Source of the DNA: JAUIET01 sp045106985
Lineage (GTDB): Bacteria; Pseudomonadota; Gammaproteobacteria; Pseudomonadales; JAUIET01
DNA: 64,000 nucleotides
Direction of reading: 5' to 3'
Assembly: GCA_045106985.1 (NCBI GenBank)
Contig: JBGCFQ010000002.1
Coordinates: 62,001-126,000, forward strand
The translations under genes and the position numbers were made by a program. Below the pieces are notes generated by a model. It worked only from the letters and a program-made list of their open reading frames with translations. It searched no databases and had not been told where the DNA came from. Position 1 is the first letter of the stretch. Each line of letters starts with the position of its first letter. Shown here piece by piece: positions 1 through 8,445 of this stretch.

Positions 1-261
1 TACTGGGGCGCTTATGCCACATCAAAGTTTGCCACTGAGGGCCTGATGCAAGTGCTCGCTGACGAAATGGAAAACACTTCAAATGTTAGAGTGAATAGCG
101 TTAACCCGGGAGCAACGAACACCGCCATGCGACGCACGGCTTACCCCGGCGAAGTTCCAGAATCGAACCCAACACCCGACGATATTATGCCAATCTATTT
201 ATATTTGATGGGGACGGCCAGTCTGGGGATTAACGGCCAGGCGCTAAGCGCTCAAGTTTAG
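1..261 (+). CDS. yciK: YciK-like short-chain dehydrogenase, C-terminal part
   Basis: This is the 3' end of a short-chain dehydrogenase/reductase whose N-terminal NAD(P)-binding half lies outside the window. The visible part begins YWGAYATSKFATEGLMQVL, which carries the SDR catalytic Y-x-x-x-K. It continues with a VNPG segment and a DIMPIYLYLMG segment typical of Escherichia coli YciK. The physiological substrate of YciK is not well established. The gene converges on rluB, with only 11 bases between the two stop codons. The family assignment is firm; the YciK subfamily is inferred from end-to-end similarity of the visible tail. Confidence 0.85.
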   Translation, partial: YWGAYATSKFATEGLMQVLADEMENTSNVRVNSVNPGATNTAMRRTAYPGEVPESNPTPDDIMPIYLYLMGTASLGINGQALSAQV

Positions 262-272
262 CTTTAGCGATC

Positions 273-1067
273 TTAGCGAGAGCGAGGCTTGCGTTTTTTG
301 GGAGGAGCTTGAATCTCACGAGGCACCTTCAACCGCACTCGCTCATACAACATGCGCGTATCATTTTCATTGAACTCTTTGTGCTGCCCCGCCTTCACCG
401 AAGACGGGATAACAACGTTACCAAACCGCACTCGTTTCAAACGGCTCACCTGCACACCTTGAGACTCCCAAAGCCTGCGCACTTCCCGGTTTCTACCTTC
501 CATCAGTGCAACATAAAACCAACGATTCGCGCCGTCCCCTTGGCCTCGACCTTCCTGAATATCAGTAAACTGAGCCATTCCATCCTCTAGCTCAACACCG
601 CTCTTAAGCCGCTCCAGCATGGCGTCATCAACTTCACCATTAACTCTGACCAAATACTCACGATCAAGACCACTTCGAGGGTGCATTAAGGCATTGGCCA
701 GCTCGCCATCGGTGGTGAACAACAATAGCCCCGTTGTATTTATATCCAGGCGCCCGATGCTGATCCAACGTTGCCCAGTAAGCTTAGGTAAACGTGAGTA
801 AACAGTGGGCCGATTTTCAGGGTCTTTACGGGTACACACTTCACCTAATGGCTTATGGTAAAGCAAGACCCTCGGTACAGAGCTCTTCGGAGACGGGACA
901 ATGTTTCTGCCATCAACTTGCAAGCGATCAGTGTCGCTAACCCTGTCACCCAGTGTTGCGCGTTCACCATTTACTTGTATTCTACCCGCGTCAATCCAGC
1001 GCTCCATCTCTCGCCGGGAACCTAAACCTCTGCGCGCAAGCACCTTCTGTAGCTTTTCATCGATCAA
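273..1067 (-). CDS. rluB: 23S rRNA pseudouridine(2605) synthase RluB
   Basis: This 264-residue RsuA/RluB-type pseudouridine synthase is expected to isomerise a uridine in helix 93 of 23S rRNA. An S4 RNA-binding domain occupies about residues 3-55. The catalytic motif GRLDINTTG follows, with the nucleophilic Asp at residue 108. The basic C-terminal tail (PPKKRKPRSR) is typical of RluB. The start I chose is TTG (TTG-ATC-GAT-GAA), because the protein then begins MIDEKLQKVL as in known RluB proteins and no ATG lies nearby. It sits 12 bases downstream of scpB and is probably cotranscribed with it. RluE or RsuA are less likely because of the tail and the scpB linkage. Confidence 0.93.
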   Translation of the reverse strand: MIDEKLQKVLARRGLGSRREMERWIDAGRIQVNGERATLGDRVSDTDRLQVDGRNIVPSPKSSVPRVLLYHKPLGEVCTRKDPENRPTVYSRLPKLTGQRWISIGRLDINTTGLLLFTTDGELANALMHPRSGLDREYLVRVNGEVDDAMLERLKSGVELEDGMAQFTDIQEGRGQGDGANRWFYVALMEGRNREVRRLWESQGVQVSRLKRVRFGNVVIPSSVKAGQHKEFNENDTRMLYERVRLKVPREIQAPPKKRKPRSR

Positions 1068-1079
1068 AATAGTCAGTGC

Positions 1080-2051
1080 TCAGTTCGGTAGGGTATCAAA
1101 ATTTGTGTTGGGGTCCACATCATCTGGCTCAGGGACCAGATCGTCATTATTTTCGTATTCGCTTATGTCTGTCGCAGCTGAAACCTCAGTATCATTGGGC
1201 TCATTGCTCTCCACCGAAGATTCTTCCAAGACCTTCTCTTGAGTGAACGTCTCTTCAAAGGCATCGTCATCTGCAGAATCTGGCAAGGCGGCCTCTGCGT
1301 CTACATCGGTCAGACTTAGGTCATGCAGCACTTCCCCAGAGCCAGGCTCATCGCTGACATCAGACTCGATCTCAATCAGGCTACCTTCAGTATGGTCAGC
1401 ACTATCTTCATTTGCCGCCGCAACTAGGCCCTCTTCCTGACCTTCTAGCTCTTCTACTGGCAATTCAATACTGCGGCCCTCAGTGCGCGGCTCTTCGAGC
1501 TGCAGCTCTTGATTAACCGACGACGCGATGTCTTTTATATCGGCCAAGCTAGGCAATTCATTCAAGTTCTTAAGGTTGAAGTAATCGAGAAATTCTCGTG
1601 TGGTGGCGAACAGAGCCGGCTTACCCGGTGCATCACGATGCCCTACAACACGAATCCAGCCTCGCTCCAAAAGCGTGCGAATGATATTGGTGCTGACCGC
1701 TACACCTCGGACATCTTCAACCTCGCCACGAGTGAGTGGCTGTTTGTAGGCAATAAGCGACAGCGTTTCCAGAAGAGCTCTTGAATAGCGAGGTGGCTTC
1801 TCTTCCCATAATCGGCTTATCCATAACCCATACTTGTTTCTAACCTGAAAACGAAAACCGCTGCCTACTTCTTTCAACTCATAAGCTCGCGTTTCACAAT
1901 CATCGCCCAGCTCTTTTAGAGCTGCGCGCAAGGCATCATTGTCTGGCTGCCCCATTGGGTCAAACAAATTGGCCATTTCTCTCAGACTAAGAGGACGCCC
2001 GGCCGCCAACATTGCACCTTCTATTATGAGTTTTAATTCTGCTGTTTCCAT
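1080..2051 (-). CDS. scpB: Chromosome segregation and condensation protein ScpB
   Basis: ScpB is the winged-helix subunit that dimerises and binds ScpA in the SMC-ScpAB condensin. The first ~185 residues form the two winged-helix domains (for example RYSRALLETLSLIAYKQPLT and the G-x-P-ALFATT-x-EFL region near residue 145). The protein is 323 residues, against roughly 180-200 for the minimal family. The extra ~135 C-terminal residues are highly acidic and low in complexity, rich in E, D and S. Its ATG shares one base with the scpA stop (TGATG), so the two are translationally coupled. I see no smc gene in the window. Confidence 0.93.
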   Translation of the reverse strand: METAELKLIIEGAMLAAGRPLSLREMANLFDPMGQPDNDALRAALKELGDDCETRAYELKEVGSGFRFQVRNKYGLWISRLWEEKPPRYSRALLETLSLIAYKQPLTRGEVEDVRGVAVSTNIIRTLLERGWIRVVGHRDAPGKPALFATTREFLDYFNLKNLNELPSLADIKDIASSVNQELQLEEPRTEGRSIELPVEELEGQEEGLVAAANEDSADHTEGSLIEIESDVSDEPGSGEVLHDLSLTDVDAEAALPDSADDDAFEETFTQEKVLEESSVESNEPNDTEVSAATDISEYENNDDLVPEPDDVDPNTNFDTLPN

Positions 2052-2923
2052 CAGGCTGCTTCCCGTGCCTTTATGTGGATAGGTCCGAAGCTCTCTGACT
2101 GCACAATATCAATCATCCTCTCTTTCAATAACTCCATCATCGCCAGAAAAGTAACCACAACGCCCAACCTTCCTTCTTCCACTAAAAACATCGAAATGAA
2201 CGGAACGAACTTGTCTCGGCTCACTCTCTCCAACAACTGTGACATGCGCTCACGTGTTGACAAAGGTTCAAGCACAACATGGTGGTGCTCATACATTTCG
2301 GCCCGTCTTAACACGTCGGCCATTGCCAACATCACTTCTTTCATGTCCACATCAGGATGAGGGCGATCTATTTCATAGACTGGCGCCTCAGCGCTTACCA
2401 CCACGAAATCCCTACCTTCTCTTGGCAATTCGTCAATTTTTTCGGCAGCCTGTTTAAAACGCTCGTATTCTTGCAAGCGACGCACCAGCTCAGCACGAGG
2501 GTCTTCTTCTTCGCCTTCCTCTATCTTTTCTCGTGGCAGCAACATACGTGACTTGATTTGGGCAAGCATCGCAGCCATCACCAAATACTCTGCTGCCAGC
2601 TCAAACTTCATCGAATCCATCGCATCTACGTATTGCATGTACTGCGTCGTGATGTCTAAAACATCCAGCTCCAAAATATCCAGATTTTGTCGCTTAATAA
2701 GATACAGCAGCAAATCGAGAGGCCCCTCAAAGGTCTCCAGAATTATGGCGAGAGCCTGTGGAGGAATGTACAGGTCTTGCGGAATCTCAGTCATCGACTC
2801 GCCGTTTACGATGGCGAACGGCATCTCCTGCTGCACCGGTTCCGGTGCCGCGGGTTCTGTCTCTGACTGCGGTTTTTCTAAAATAGCTTGTTCGCTCACT
2901 TTTTCACCAAGATGGTGCGGCAA
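2051..2923 (-). CDS. scpA: Segregation and condensation protein ScpA
   Basis: ScpA is the kleisin subunit that bridges the SMC ATPase heads. The core begins near residue 58 with LETFEGPLDLLLYLIKRQNLDI, the hallmark of the family, and continues with AAEYLVMAAMLAQIKSRMLLP. The C-terminal part (FLAMMELLKERMIDIVQSE) is the winged-helix SMC-binding region. The N-terminal ~50 residues are variable, so the true start could be a few codons inside (for example the GTG before SEQAIL). It overlaps scpB by one base and lies 48 bases downstream of yciO, consistent with a yciV-yciO-scpA-scpB-rluB operon. Confidence 0.94.
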   Translation of the reverse strand: MPHHLGEKVSEQAILEKPQSETEPAAPEPVQQEMPFAIVNGESMTEIPQDLYIPPQALAIILETFEGPLDLLLYLIKRQNLDILELDVLDITTQYMQYVDAMDSMKFELAAEYLVMAAMLAQIKSRMLLPREKIEEGEEEDPRAELVRRLQEYERFKQAAEKIDELPREGRDFVVVSAEAPVYEIDRPHPDVDMKEVMLAMADVLRRAEMYEHHHVVLEPLSTRERMSQLLERVSRDKFVPFISMFLVEEGRLGVVVTFLAMMELLKERMIDIVQSESFGPIHIKAREAA

Positions 2924-2971
2924 AGGAGGATTATACTGGCTACGGGGCGCCGAAGATATTGATCAGAGGGC

Positions 2972-3595
2972 TCAGTTGGAAAAAACTTCGGTACTGCCCT
3001 TACCATGACGCACAACAGTGGTCTCACCGCCCTCAAAAGACACAATTGTGGTGGGCTCCATTCCGCAATACCCTCCGTCTATCACTAAATCGAGCTGATT
3101 GCCCAGTAGACCCCTCATTTCATAGGGGTCTATAAGGGGCTCATCGTCGCCAGGCATGATAAGTGTCACACTCATCAGCGGTTCGCCGAGCTTCTCCAGT
3201 AGGGCCAGAGCAATAGGGTTATCGGGCACGCGCAGACCTATTGTCTTGCGCTTCGGATGCATCAAACGTCTTGGTACCTCTCTCGTGGCGGGCAGAATGA
3301 AAGTGTAAGGCCCAGGAGACAGCAGTTTGAGCGTACGAAATTGGCTGTTATCCACCTTGGCGTAGACAGCCAGTTCTGAAAGATCCCTCACCATTAATGT
3401 GAAGTTATGCGCCTTGTCCAGCTGGCGAAGCTGTCTAATCTTCTCCATGGCCGCTTTATCGCCAATATGGCAGCCCAGCGCGTAAGCCGAATCAGTAGGG
3501 TAGGCAATAACACCACCTCTGGCGACAATATCAGCGGCTGTCGCAATCAACCGGGCTTGCGGATCTTCTGGGTGAATTTGCAGGAATTGACTCAT
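2972..3595 (-). CDS. yciO: YciO-type Sua5/YrdC family protein
   Basis: This 207-residue protein is a single YrdC-like domain related to threonylcarbamoyl-AMP synthases (TsaC/Sua5). The N terminus MSQFLQIHPEDPQARLI and the GGVIAYPTDSAYALGC nucleotide-site motif match E. coli YciO closely. The family contributes to, or resembles enzymes of, the t6A tRNA-modification pathway; whether YciO itself has full synthase activity in vivo is uncertain. The KRKTIGLRVPDNPIALALLE segment is the second conserved block. It lies between the PHP-domain gene yciV and scpA on the same strand, the usual neighbourhood. Confidence 0.92.
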   Translation of the reverse strand: MSQFLQIHPEDPQARLIATAADIVARGGVIAYPTDSAYALGCHIGDKAAMEKIRQLRQLDKAHNFTLMVRDLSELAVYAKVDNSQFRTLKLLSPGPYTFILPATREVPRRLMHPKRKTIGLRVPDNPIALALLEKLGEPLMSVTLIMPGDDEPLIDPYEMRGLLGNQLDLVIDGGYCGMEPTTIVSFEGGETTVVRHGKGSTEVFSN

Positions 3596-3635
3596 ACATT
3601 ATTCCAAATTAGCAACTGCATTATGCTTTTTCACT

Positions 3636-4502
3636 TCAATCACCGCTTTGGTCAGTATTCCATTGTTGCCAAATGGGAACACAATTACCTGGCATGTCCT
3701 GCAAGGTACCAAGCGCTTGCCATGGCGCCTGCTCAGAGTGGAAATCGCTGCCTTGGCTGGCCTTCAGTCCAAACTTCTCTGCAAGGCCCGCTAATTGCTT
3801 AATTTGCGCAACGTTTTGTCCGCCAGTAACGACCTCAAGCGCACAACCGCCGGCCTGCTTGAAATCGCTTATTAGCGCCCGAAGCCTCGTGCCAGTAAGC
3901 TTGTAATGCAACGGGTGGGCAAGAACAGCTTCACCGCCTGCCGCGTTTATAACCGAGACTACATTTCGCAGAGCTGGCCAGTTAGAGGCCACTGACGCAG
4001 GCTTGCCCGCTGCCAAATAGCGCTTGAAAGCCTTCTGAACATTCGGCACAACGCCTATATCTACTAAAGCGGCAGCTATTTGAGGCCGGCCAAGTTCTGC
4101 CAGCGCGTCGTCCGAGCTAGGCAATTGCTCCATCGCCTGGCCCAGGCCAAGCTTGCGCAAGCGCAAAATGATCGCTTTGTTTCGCTCACAGCGCAGCTCC
4201 TTCTGCCGCTCTACAAAAGCCAGCAATTCCGCCTCAGCAGGATCGAAATGCAATCCAACAACATGTATACCTGCCTTACCCCATTGGGCAGAAAGCTCTA
4301 TACCGCTCACCACAGTCGGCGCAGCGTCCGAGAGGCCAGCCAGGGTCTGTGCTTCAAGCATTCCATCTAAAGTATCGTGATCTGTGATCGAAAGCACGGT
4401 AATACCCGCGTCTTGCGCGCGTAATAGCAACTGCTCGGGAGACAGTGCTCCATCCGACGCAGTAGTATGTGTATGCAAGTCTATGCTCACAGCGATCCCC
4501 AT
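3636..4502 (-). CDS. yciV: PHP-domain phosphoesterase, YciV/RNase AM type
   Basis: This polymerase-and-histidinol-phosphatase (PHP) domain protein is related to E. coli YciV (RNase AM), a 5'-3' exonuclease acting on short RNAs and on rRNA 5' ends. The N terminus carries the metal-binding DLHTHTTASDG motif (H-x-H), followed by SITDHDTLDG, and later AVLAHPLHY and GSDFHSE, which complete the trinuclear metal site. I set the start at the ATG giving MGIAVSIDLHTHT; an ATG 24 bases upstream is also possible. The gene is divergent from yciB, with about 75 bases between starts. It probably leads the yciV-yciO-scpAB-rluB operon. Confidence 0.9.
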   Translation of the reverse strand: MGIAVSIDLHTHTTASDGALSPEQLLLRAQDAGITVLSITDHDTLDGMLEAQTLAGLSDAAPTVVSGIELSAQWGKAGIHVVGLHFDPAEAELLAFVERQKELRCERNKAIILRLRKLGLGQAMEQLPSSDDALAELGRPQIAAALVDIGVVPNVQKAFKRYLAAGKPASVASNWPALRNVVSVINAAGGEAVLAHPLHYKLTGTRLRALISDFKQAGGCALEVVTGGQNVAQIKQLAGLAEKFGLKASQGSDFHSEQAPWQALGTLQDMPGNCVPIWQQWNTDQSGD

Positions 4503-4576
4503 TTGATGTAAACTCGCGGCGCGCATTATACCGACTTTTTGCGCCCAACAACTTTGCCGTCATTGAACCTGTAATT

Positions 4577-5179
4577 ATGAAACAACTTGCCGAACTTATA
4601 CCGATAGCGCTGTTTTTTATCAGCTATAAAATGGATGGCTCGATAGTCGAGCTTGCCGGCTGGACTTACACCTTTGACGGAATCTATTCGGCAACAGCGA
4701 TTCTGATGGCCGCAACAACGGTGCAGCTTGTACTCACCAAGATATTCACGGGCACAATTGACAAAAAGCTCTGGTTGTTATTCACGGCGGTGGTCGTGTT
4801 CGGTTCGGCTACCCTCTTTTTTCGCAGCGAAGCGTTCATTCAGTGGAAACCGACTGTTTTTAACTGGGTGCTGGCATGCTTCTTCATCGGCGCACCGTTG
4901 CTGGGCAAAAAAACGCTCCTTGAACGTGGGCTGAGCGACCAAGTACAACTACCGGCTCAGGCCTGGCAGAAACTCAATATTCTGTGGACTGCGAACTTTG
5001 TGATTGTTGGCGCATTGAACATATTCGTTGCGTATAAGTTCTCAGAGTCATTTTGGGTCAGCTATAAACTGTACAGCTCTATTGGCTTCGTTTTGCTGCT
5101 GACAATTCTTACCGCCATTCTCATGGCCCCACATATTAGCGAAGACAGCAGCGGTGACGGCGAAAATAGCACCAATTAG
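4577..5179 (+). CDS. yciB: Inner membrane septation protein YciB/IspZ
   Basis: This 200-residue polytopic membrane protein of the IspZ/YciB family is linked to cell envelope synthesis and septation. The start is the ATG opening MKQLAELIPIALFFISYKM, which matches the family N terminus; an earlier in-frame codon would add 36 unrelated residues. The family signature region WKPTVFNWVLACFFIGAPLLGKK is present, as is the NFVIVGALNIFVAY segment. About five membrane spans are visible, with a short polar tail rich in D, S and G. It is transcribed divergently from yciV. Confidence 0.93.
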   Translation: MKQLAELIPIALFFISYKMDGSIVELAGWTYTFDGIYSATAILMAATTVQLVLTKIFTGTIDKKLWLLFTAVVVFGSATLFFRSEAFIQWKPTVFNWVLACFFIGAPLLGKKTLLERGLSDQVQLPAQAWQKLNILWTANFVIVGALNIFVAYKFSESFWVSYKLYSSIGFVLLLTILTAILMAPHISEDSSGDGENSTN

Positions 5180-5351
5180 TGAGCCGAGATGATTATTGCT
5201 CACTCATTTTGGTATTTTTCCTAACTGAGATAGGCTGTGCCCGCCCAAAAGTTGACAGGTCGCCGATCTGAATTACATTAGTTTAGCGGCCATACTTTAT
5301 GGTCGGCATCTTTGCGAACAAATGCAAAAAAACGACCGGGAATTACTGTTA

Positions 5352-6029
5352 ATGAAGCATTTCATCACCAGCGCCGCTGTAAGCTGTGCGTTGCTTTTGC
5401 CCTACGGCACCGCTCACGCGGCATTCGGTTGGGTGGACGACAAATTGTACGTCCCCCTCCGCACGGGCCCATCATCCAAGCATACAATCATGCATAAGGG
5501 CCTCGTCAGTGGCACGCGGCTAGAAATAATCGAACGCGACGAAGAAGCAGGCTTTGTTAAGGTAAAACTGCCAGATGGGCGACTGGGCTTCATCCCCGAT
5601 CAATATTTAAGCAAAATTCCGATCGCTGAGGATAGACTTGCAGAAGCGCAAAAAACGATAGAAGCGCTGACATCAGAGAGCAAACCACAGCAACAACAAC
5701 TGTTCGAATTGCGGAACCAGAATAAGTCGCTGGAAGAACAAGTTGCAGGCCTCTCTGCTGAAAAGAACACAATTAGCCAACGCTTGGCTGAGATTGAGAA
5801 CGTTTCCAAAAACCACATAGCAACTAGCGCTAAGAATAAAACCTTGATCAAGGAAGCCGAAGAACGAAAAAATGCCATCGACGTTCTTAAAGCTGACAAT
5901 CAACGTCTAAAACAGCGCTCAAATCAGGAGTGGTTTATCAACGGTGCAGGCGCTGTTGTACTTGGAGTAATTTTAACCTTGGTAATACCCAGGTTAACGC
6001 CAAAGAAGAAAGGTACGGAATGGGCTTAA
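5352..6029 (+). CDS. TIGR04211-type SH3 domain protein with coiled coil and C-terminal anchor (YgiM-like)
   Basis: The predicted protein has 225 residues. A signal peptide (MKHFITSAAVSCALLLPYGTAHA) is followed by a bacterial SH3 domain at about residues 24-90 (YVPLRTGPSSKHTIMHKGL and the GRLGFIPDQYL end). A long coiled coil then covers about residues 95-195. A single membrane helix (WFINGAGAVVLGVILTLVIPRL) sits near the C terminus. This order is that of the YgiM/TIGR04211 family, which is presumed to act in the periplasm near the cell wall. I chose the internal ATG because it has a GGGAA Shine-Dalgarno and a clean signal peptide; an upstream ATG at 5322 would add ten residues. Its end overlaps the next gene by 10 bases. 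Confidence 0.88.
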   Translation: MKHFITSAAVSCALLLPYGTAHAAFGWVDDKLYVPLRTGPSSKHTIMHKGLVSGTRLEIIERDEEAGFVKVKLPDGRLGFIPDQYLSKIPIAEDRLAEAQKTIEALTSESKPQQQQLFELRNQNKSLEEQVAGLSAEKNTISQRLAEIENVSKNHIATSAKNKTLIKEAEERKNAIDVLKADNQRLKQRSNQEWFINGAGAVVLGVILTLVIPRLTPKKKGTEWA

Positions 6030-6649
6030 GCAGCATTAACAAACTACTACCTGTTAGCTATTACGTCCTAGCAAAAAAGACCTTGGTCAATACCATCGCG
6101 AGGGTGGCACTGGGCTTAAGCGTGGGCCTCTTTAGCCAGTTTGCTAGCGCAGGCAACACTCAGGTTTCTATTGAGACTAATCACGGTAATATTTTGGTCG
6201 AACTATTCGATGAAAAATCTCCAATTACCGTTAAGAACTTTCTCAACTACGTCGACAAAAAGCATTACAACGGCACCATCTTTCATCGAGTAATCCCTCG
6301 TTTCATGATTCAAGGTGGCGGCTTTGATCCGACAATGACAAAGCGACCAACAGACCCCACCATAGAAAATGAATCCAAAAATCGAATTCACAATGAGCGG
6401 GGAACCTTAGCAATGGCGCGCACTGATGATCCGCACAGTGCGTCGGACCAGTTTTATATCAACGTGCGAATGAACATCAGCCTGGATTACCGCATGGGCG
6501 AGTTTGGCTACGCTGTGTTTGGCAAAGTAGTAAAGGGTATGGATGTAGTCGATACGATCTCTGTGCAAGAGACCACACAACGCGTAGGCTACAACGATGT
6601 GCCTAAAGAGAATATTGTTATTAAATCAATCTCACGCGTTGAGCAATGA
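6020..6649 (+). CDS. Secreted cyclophilin-type peptidyl-prolyl isomerase
   Basis: This 209-residue cyclophilin catalyses cis-trans isomerisation of X-Pro bonds. A hydrophobic leader ending FSQFASAG suggests export to the periplasm, as for PpiA, although the basic stretch before it is long. The active-site motif FHRVIPRFMIQGGG (with catalytic Arg) and the ARTDDPHSASDQFYIN block are intact. The start is preceded by AAGAAAGG. It overlaps the upstream SH3-protein gene by 10 bases and its stop overlaps the pdxJ start by 4, so the three genes are likely one transcription unit. Confidence 0.9.
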   Translation: MGLSSINKLLPVSYYVLAKKTLVNTIARVALGLSVGLFSQFASAGNTQVSIETNHGNILVELFDEKSPITVKNFLNYVDKKHYNGTIFHRVIPRFMIQGGGFDPTMTKRPTDPTIENESKNRIHNERGTLAMARTDDPHSASDQFYINVRMNISLDYRMGEFGYAVFGKVVKGMDVVDTISVQETTQRVGYNDVPKENIVIKSISRVEQ

Positions 6650-7428
6650 TTCGACTTAGCATCAACCTAAACAAAATTGCGCTTATCCGTAATTCGCGTG
6701 AAGGCGACTACCCCAACCTGCTAAAGCATGCTCAAAGGTGTATTGAGGCCGGAGCACAAGGCATTACTGTGCACCCACGGCCAGACCAGCGACACATTCG
6801 CGCACAAGACATACGACCTTTGAGTAAATTGTGCGCAGAGCACCCACACGTAGAATTCAATATCGAAGGTAATCCCTTTGCCCCTGCGGTTAAAAGTGGA
6901 AGACCTGAAATCGAAGACTATCCTGGGTTTATAGCTTTAATTGAGCAAGCGCAGCCAGAACAATGTACGCTGGTGCCAGACACGGATCAGCAGCTAACAT
7001 CTGACCACGGTTTCGACCTTAGACAGGATTCCGAGAAATTGCAGCCCGCAATTAGAGCCTGCCAAAGTGCTGGCAGTAGAGTTAGCTTATTCATGGACCC
7101 TGATTGCGAACAAATCAAACGTGCCGCCGAACTGGGCGTAGAGTGCATTGAGCTGTACACCGGCCCCTTTGCCGCTGAGTATAGTAAAGACAGTGACGGT
7201 AGTGCGCTATACAATCGCTATTGCGAGGCAGCGGAATGCGCGCTTCGCGAGGGGTTAAGGGTTAATGCTGGGCACGATCTAAACCTTGAGAACTTAGAAT
7301 TGTTCCGCCAACTTCCAGGTTTGCAAGAAGTGTCGATTGGACACGCTTTTACTGTTGATTCACTTGATATGGGCTTGCGGCACTCAGTTGCAGCGTACCT
7401 GCTGGCACTGCAATCACCTGAGGTCTAA
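6646..7428 (+). CDS. pdxJ: Pyridoxine 5'-phosphate synthase PdxJ
   Basis: PdxJ condenses 1-deoxy-D-xylulose 5-phosphate with 3-amino-2-oxopropyl phosphate to give pyridoxine 5'-phosphate, the last ring-forming step of de novo vitamin B6 synthesis. The 260-residue sequence has the family blocks SINLNKIALIRN, GITVHPRPDQRHI (substrate site), VEFNIEGNP, CTLVPD and INAGHDL-type (VNAGHDLNLENL), ending with the phosphate-binding VSIGHAF. Translation is coupled to the upstream cyclophilin by an ATGA overlap, an unusual partner, since pdxJ more often follows recO or era. The pdxH gene for the next B6 step is about 12 kb away. Confidence 0.95.
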   Translation: MIRLSINLNKIALIRNSREGDYPNLLKHAQRCIEAGAQGITVHPRPDQRHIRAQDIRPLSKLCAEHPHVEFNIEGNPFAPAVKSGRPEIEDYPGFIALIEQAQPEQCTLVPDTDQQLTSDHGFDLRQDSEKLQPAIRACQSAGSRVSLFMDPDCEQIKRAAELGVECIELYTGPFAAEYSKDSDGSALYNRYCEAAECALREGLRVNAGHDLNLENLELFRQLPGLQEVSIGHAFTVDSLDMGLRHSVAAYLLALQSPEV

Positions 7429-7521
7429 CCTGGGCACCTGCTGGTTTCAACAGCGACACTGAACACAGGCACCAATATCACTTCGCTAACGGAAGCATCG
7501 CGGTCGAATATGCTTCGCTGC

Positions 7522-7596
7522 CTACCAATACCATGCAACGTATATCACTGACCCAACGAAGAAAGCGACCTCTATATAGGCCAACATTTCCATCAT
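7522..7596 (-). CDS. Possible 24-residue hydrophobic small protein
   Basis: This short frame starts with two consecutive ATG codons and is preceded by GGGAGAGAATA, a strong Shine-Dalgarno at good spacing. The peptide begins MMEMLAYIEV and ends IYVAWYW, so about 18 residues are hydrophobic and could form a single membrane span with aromatic residues at the C-terminal interface. It lies alone in a 480-base gap. I recognise no family. Evidence is limited to the ribosome binding site, hydrophobicity and location; it may be spurious. Confidence 0.35.
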   Translation of the reverse strand: MMEMLAYIEVAFFVGSVIYVAWYW

Positions 7597-7667
7597 TATT
7601 CTCTCCCACAAAAGTTAGGGCAGCCTATATTGCGGCACACCTCTTACGCTGCGGTCCTCTAAAGCGG

Positions 7668-7695
7668 GCTTGCTATCAATAGCTTGCTATCAATA
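7668..7695. repeat. Two-copy 14-base tandem repeat
   Basis: The unit GCTTGCTATCAATA occurs twice in direct succession (7668-7681 and 7682-7695) in the gene-poor gap after pdxJ. It looks like a recent tandem duplication. No function is apparent. Confidence 0.75.
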
Positions 7696-7908
7696 AGAAT
7701 TCTGCACTGCTTTTATTGCTTATATTTTCGCCAGTATAACAGTTTGATTTATTAACCCAACAAATTTTGTAACATAACTAACTGACGCGCATTGCCTCTC
7801 AGACCAGCACGCAGTAAATTTACACTTAAATAACCAATAAATACAATGCTTTATATATGAATATTTAAGCACTTTCACATAAAACACTCAAGCGGCTGGC
7901 TGATCAGC

Positions 7909-8283
7909 CTAATCGTCAGCCGTTTGAAGCTCTTTCATGCCATTATACGCGCTTGGTTTGGCCACACTTTTGAGCCGCTGGCGCTGTGCAAGCGTGCGAC
8001 CAAGCTGGTGCTCGAGATAACTCAAATGTCGGCTTACTCTCCGTTCTAGTAGATACTGTTGGTTTAGCGGAGCACAGCTTATGCTTCCCTTTGCAGCGTA
8101 CTCACGCTCGAGCCTACGCAATTCTCTCACAACTCTTGTATACCTAACTCGCGCCCGCATTGTGACGACAGTTTCATTTCGAATGGTCGAGTCGAGGGCT
8201 GCTAAGGCATTGTCAAAGTGTTCGGACGATCGCTGCTTCAACGTTGCCTGCACCAATGCTGATACTTGTTTTTCATGGATCAT
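7909..8283 (-). CDS. Hypothetical basic helical protein, 124 aa
   Basis: I do not recognise this protein. It has 124 residues, is rich in Arg, Leu, Gln and Ala and looks almost entirely helical, with two arginine-rich heptad-like stretches (MRARVRYTRVVRELRRLEREY at about residues 42-62 and LLERRVSRHLSYLEHQLGRTL near 77-97). No signal peptide or membrane span is visible. It is divergent from the XRE-type regulator that starts 160 bases away, so that regulator could control it; this is only a positional inference. Confidence 0.6.
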   Translation of the reverse strand: MIHEKQVSALVQATLKQRSSEHFDNALAALDSTIRNETVVTMRARVRYTRVVRELRRLEREYAAKGSISCAPLNQQYLLERRVSRHLSYLEHQLGRTLAQRQRLKSVAKPSAYNGMKELQTADD

Positions 8284-8445
8284 ACTTCACCTGTTTTTAT
8301 GTGTTCTTAATGTGTTATCCCGAGAAGAGCCCGCATTATGAGTAAGGGGGTTAACCACCGAAACCTTTAGTCTGAAAGTTGCGGACAATCTGCCTTGCCG
8401 TATTACTATTTAATACGACGGCCACAATCTAACGAAGGTAAAGAC

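Larger units (their letters stand above)
7429..7908. other. 480-base intergenic stretch with a small ORF and a 14-base tandem duplication
   Basis: Between pdxJ and the next annotated gene lie 480 bases without a long reading frame. I see a 24-codon hydrophobic minus-strand ORF with a good Shine-Dalgarno (7522-7596), a perfect two-copy 14-base duplication at 7668-7695, and an AT-rich segment from about 7730 to 7880 that could hold promoters. No tRNA fold or long inverted repeat is obvious. Confidence 0.6.
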
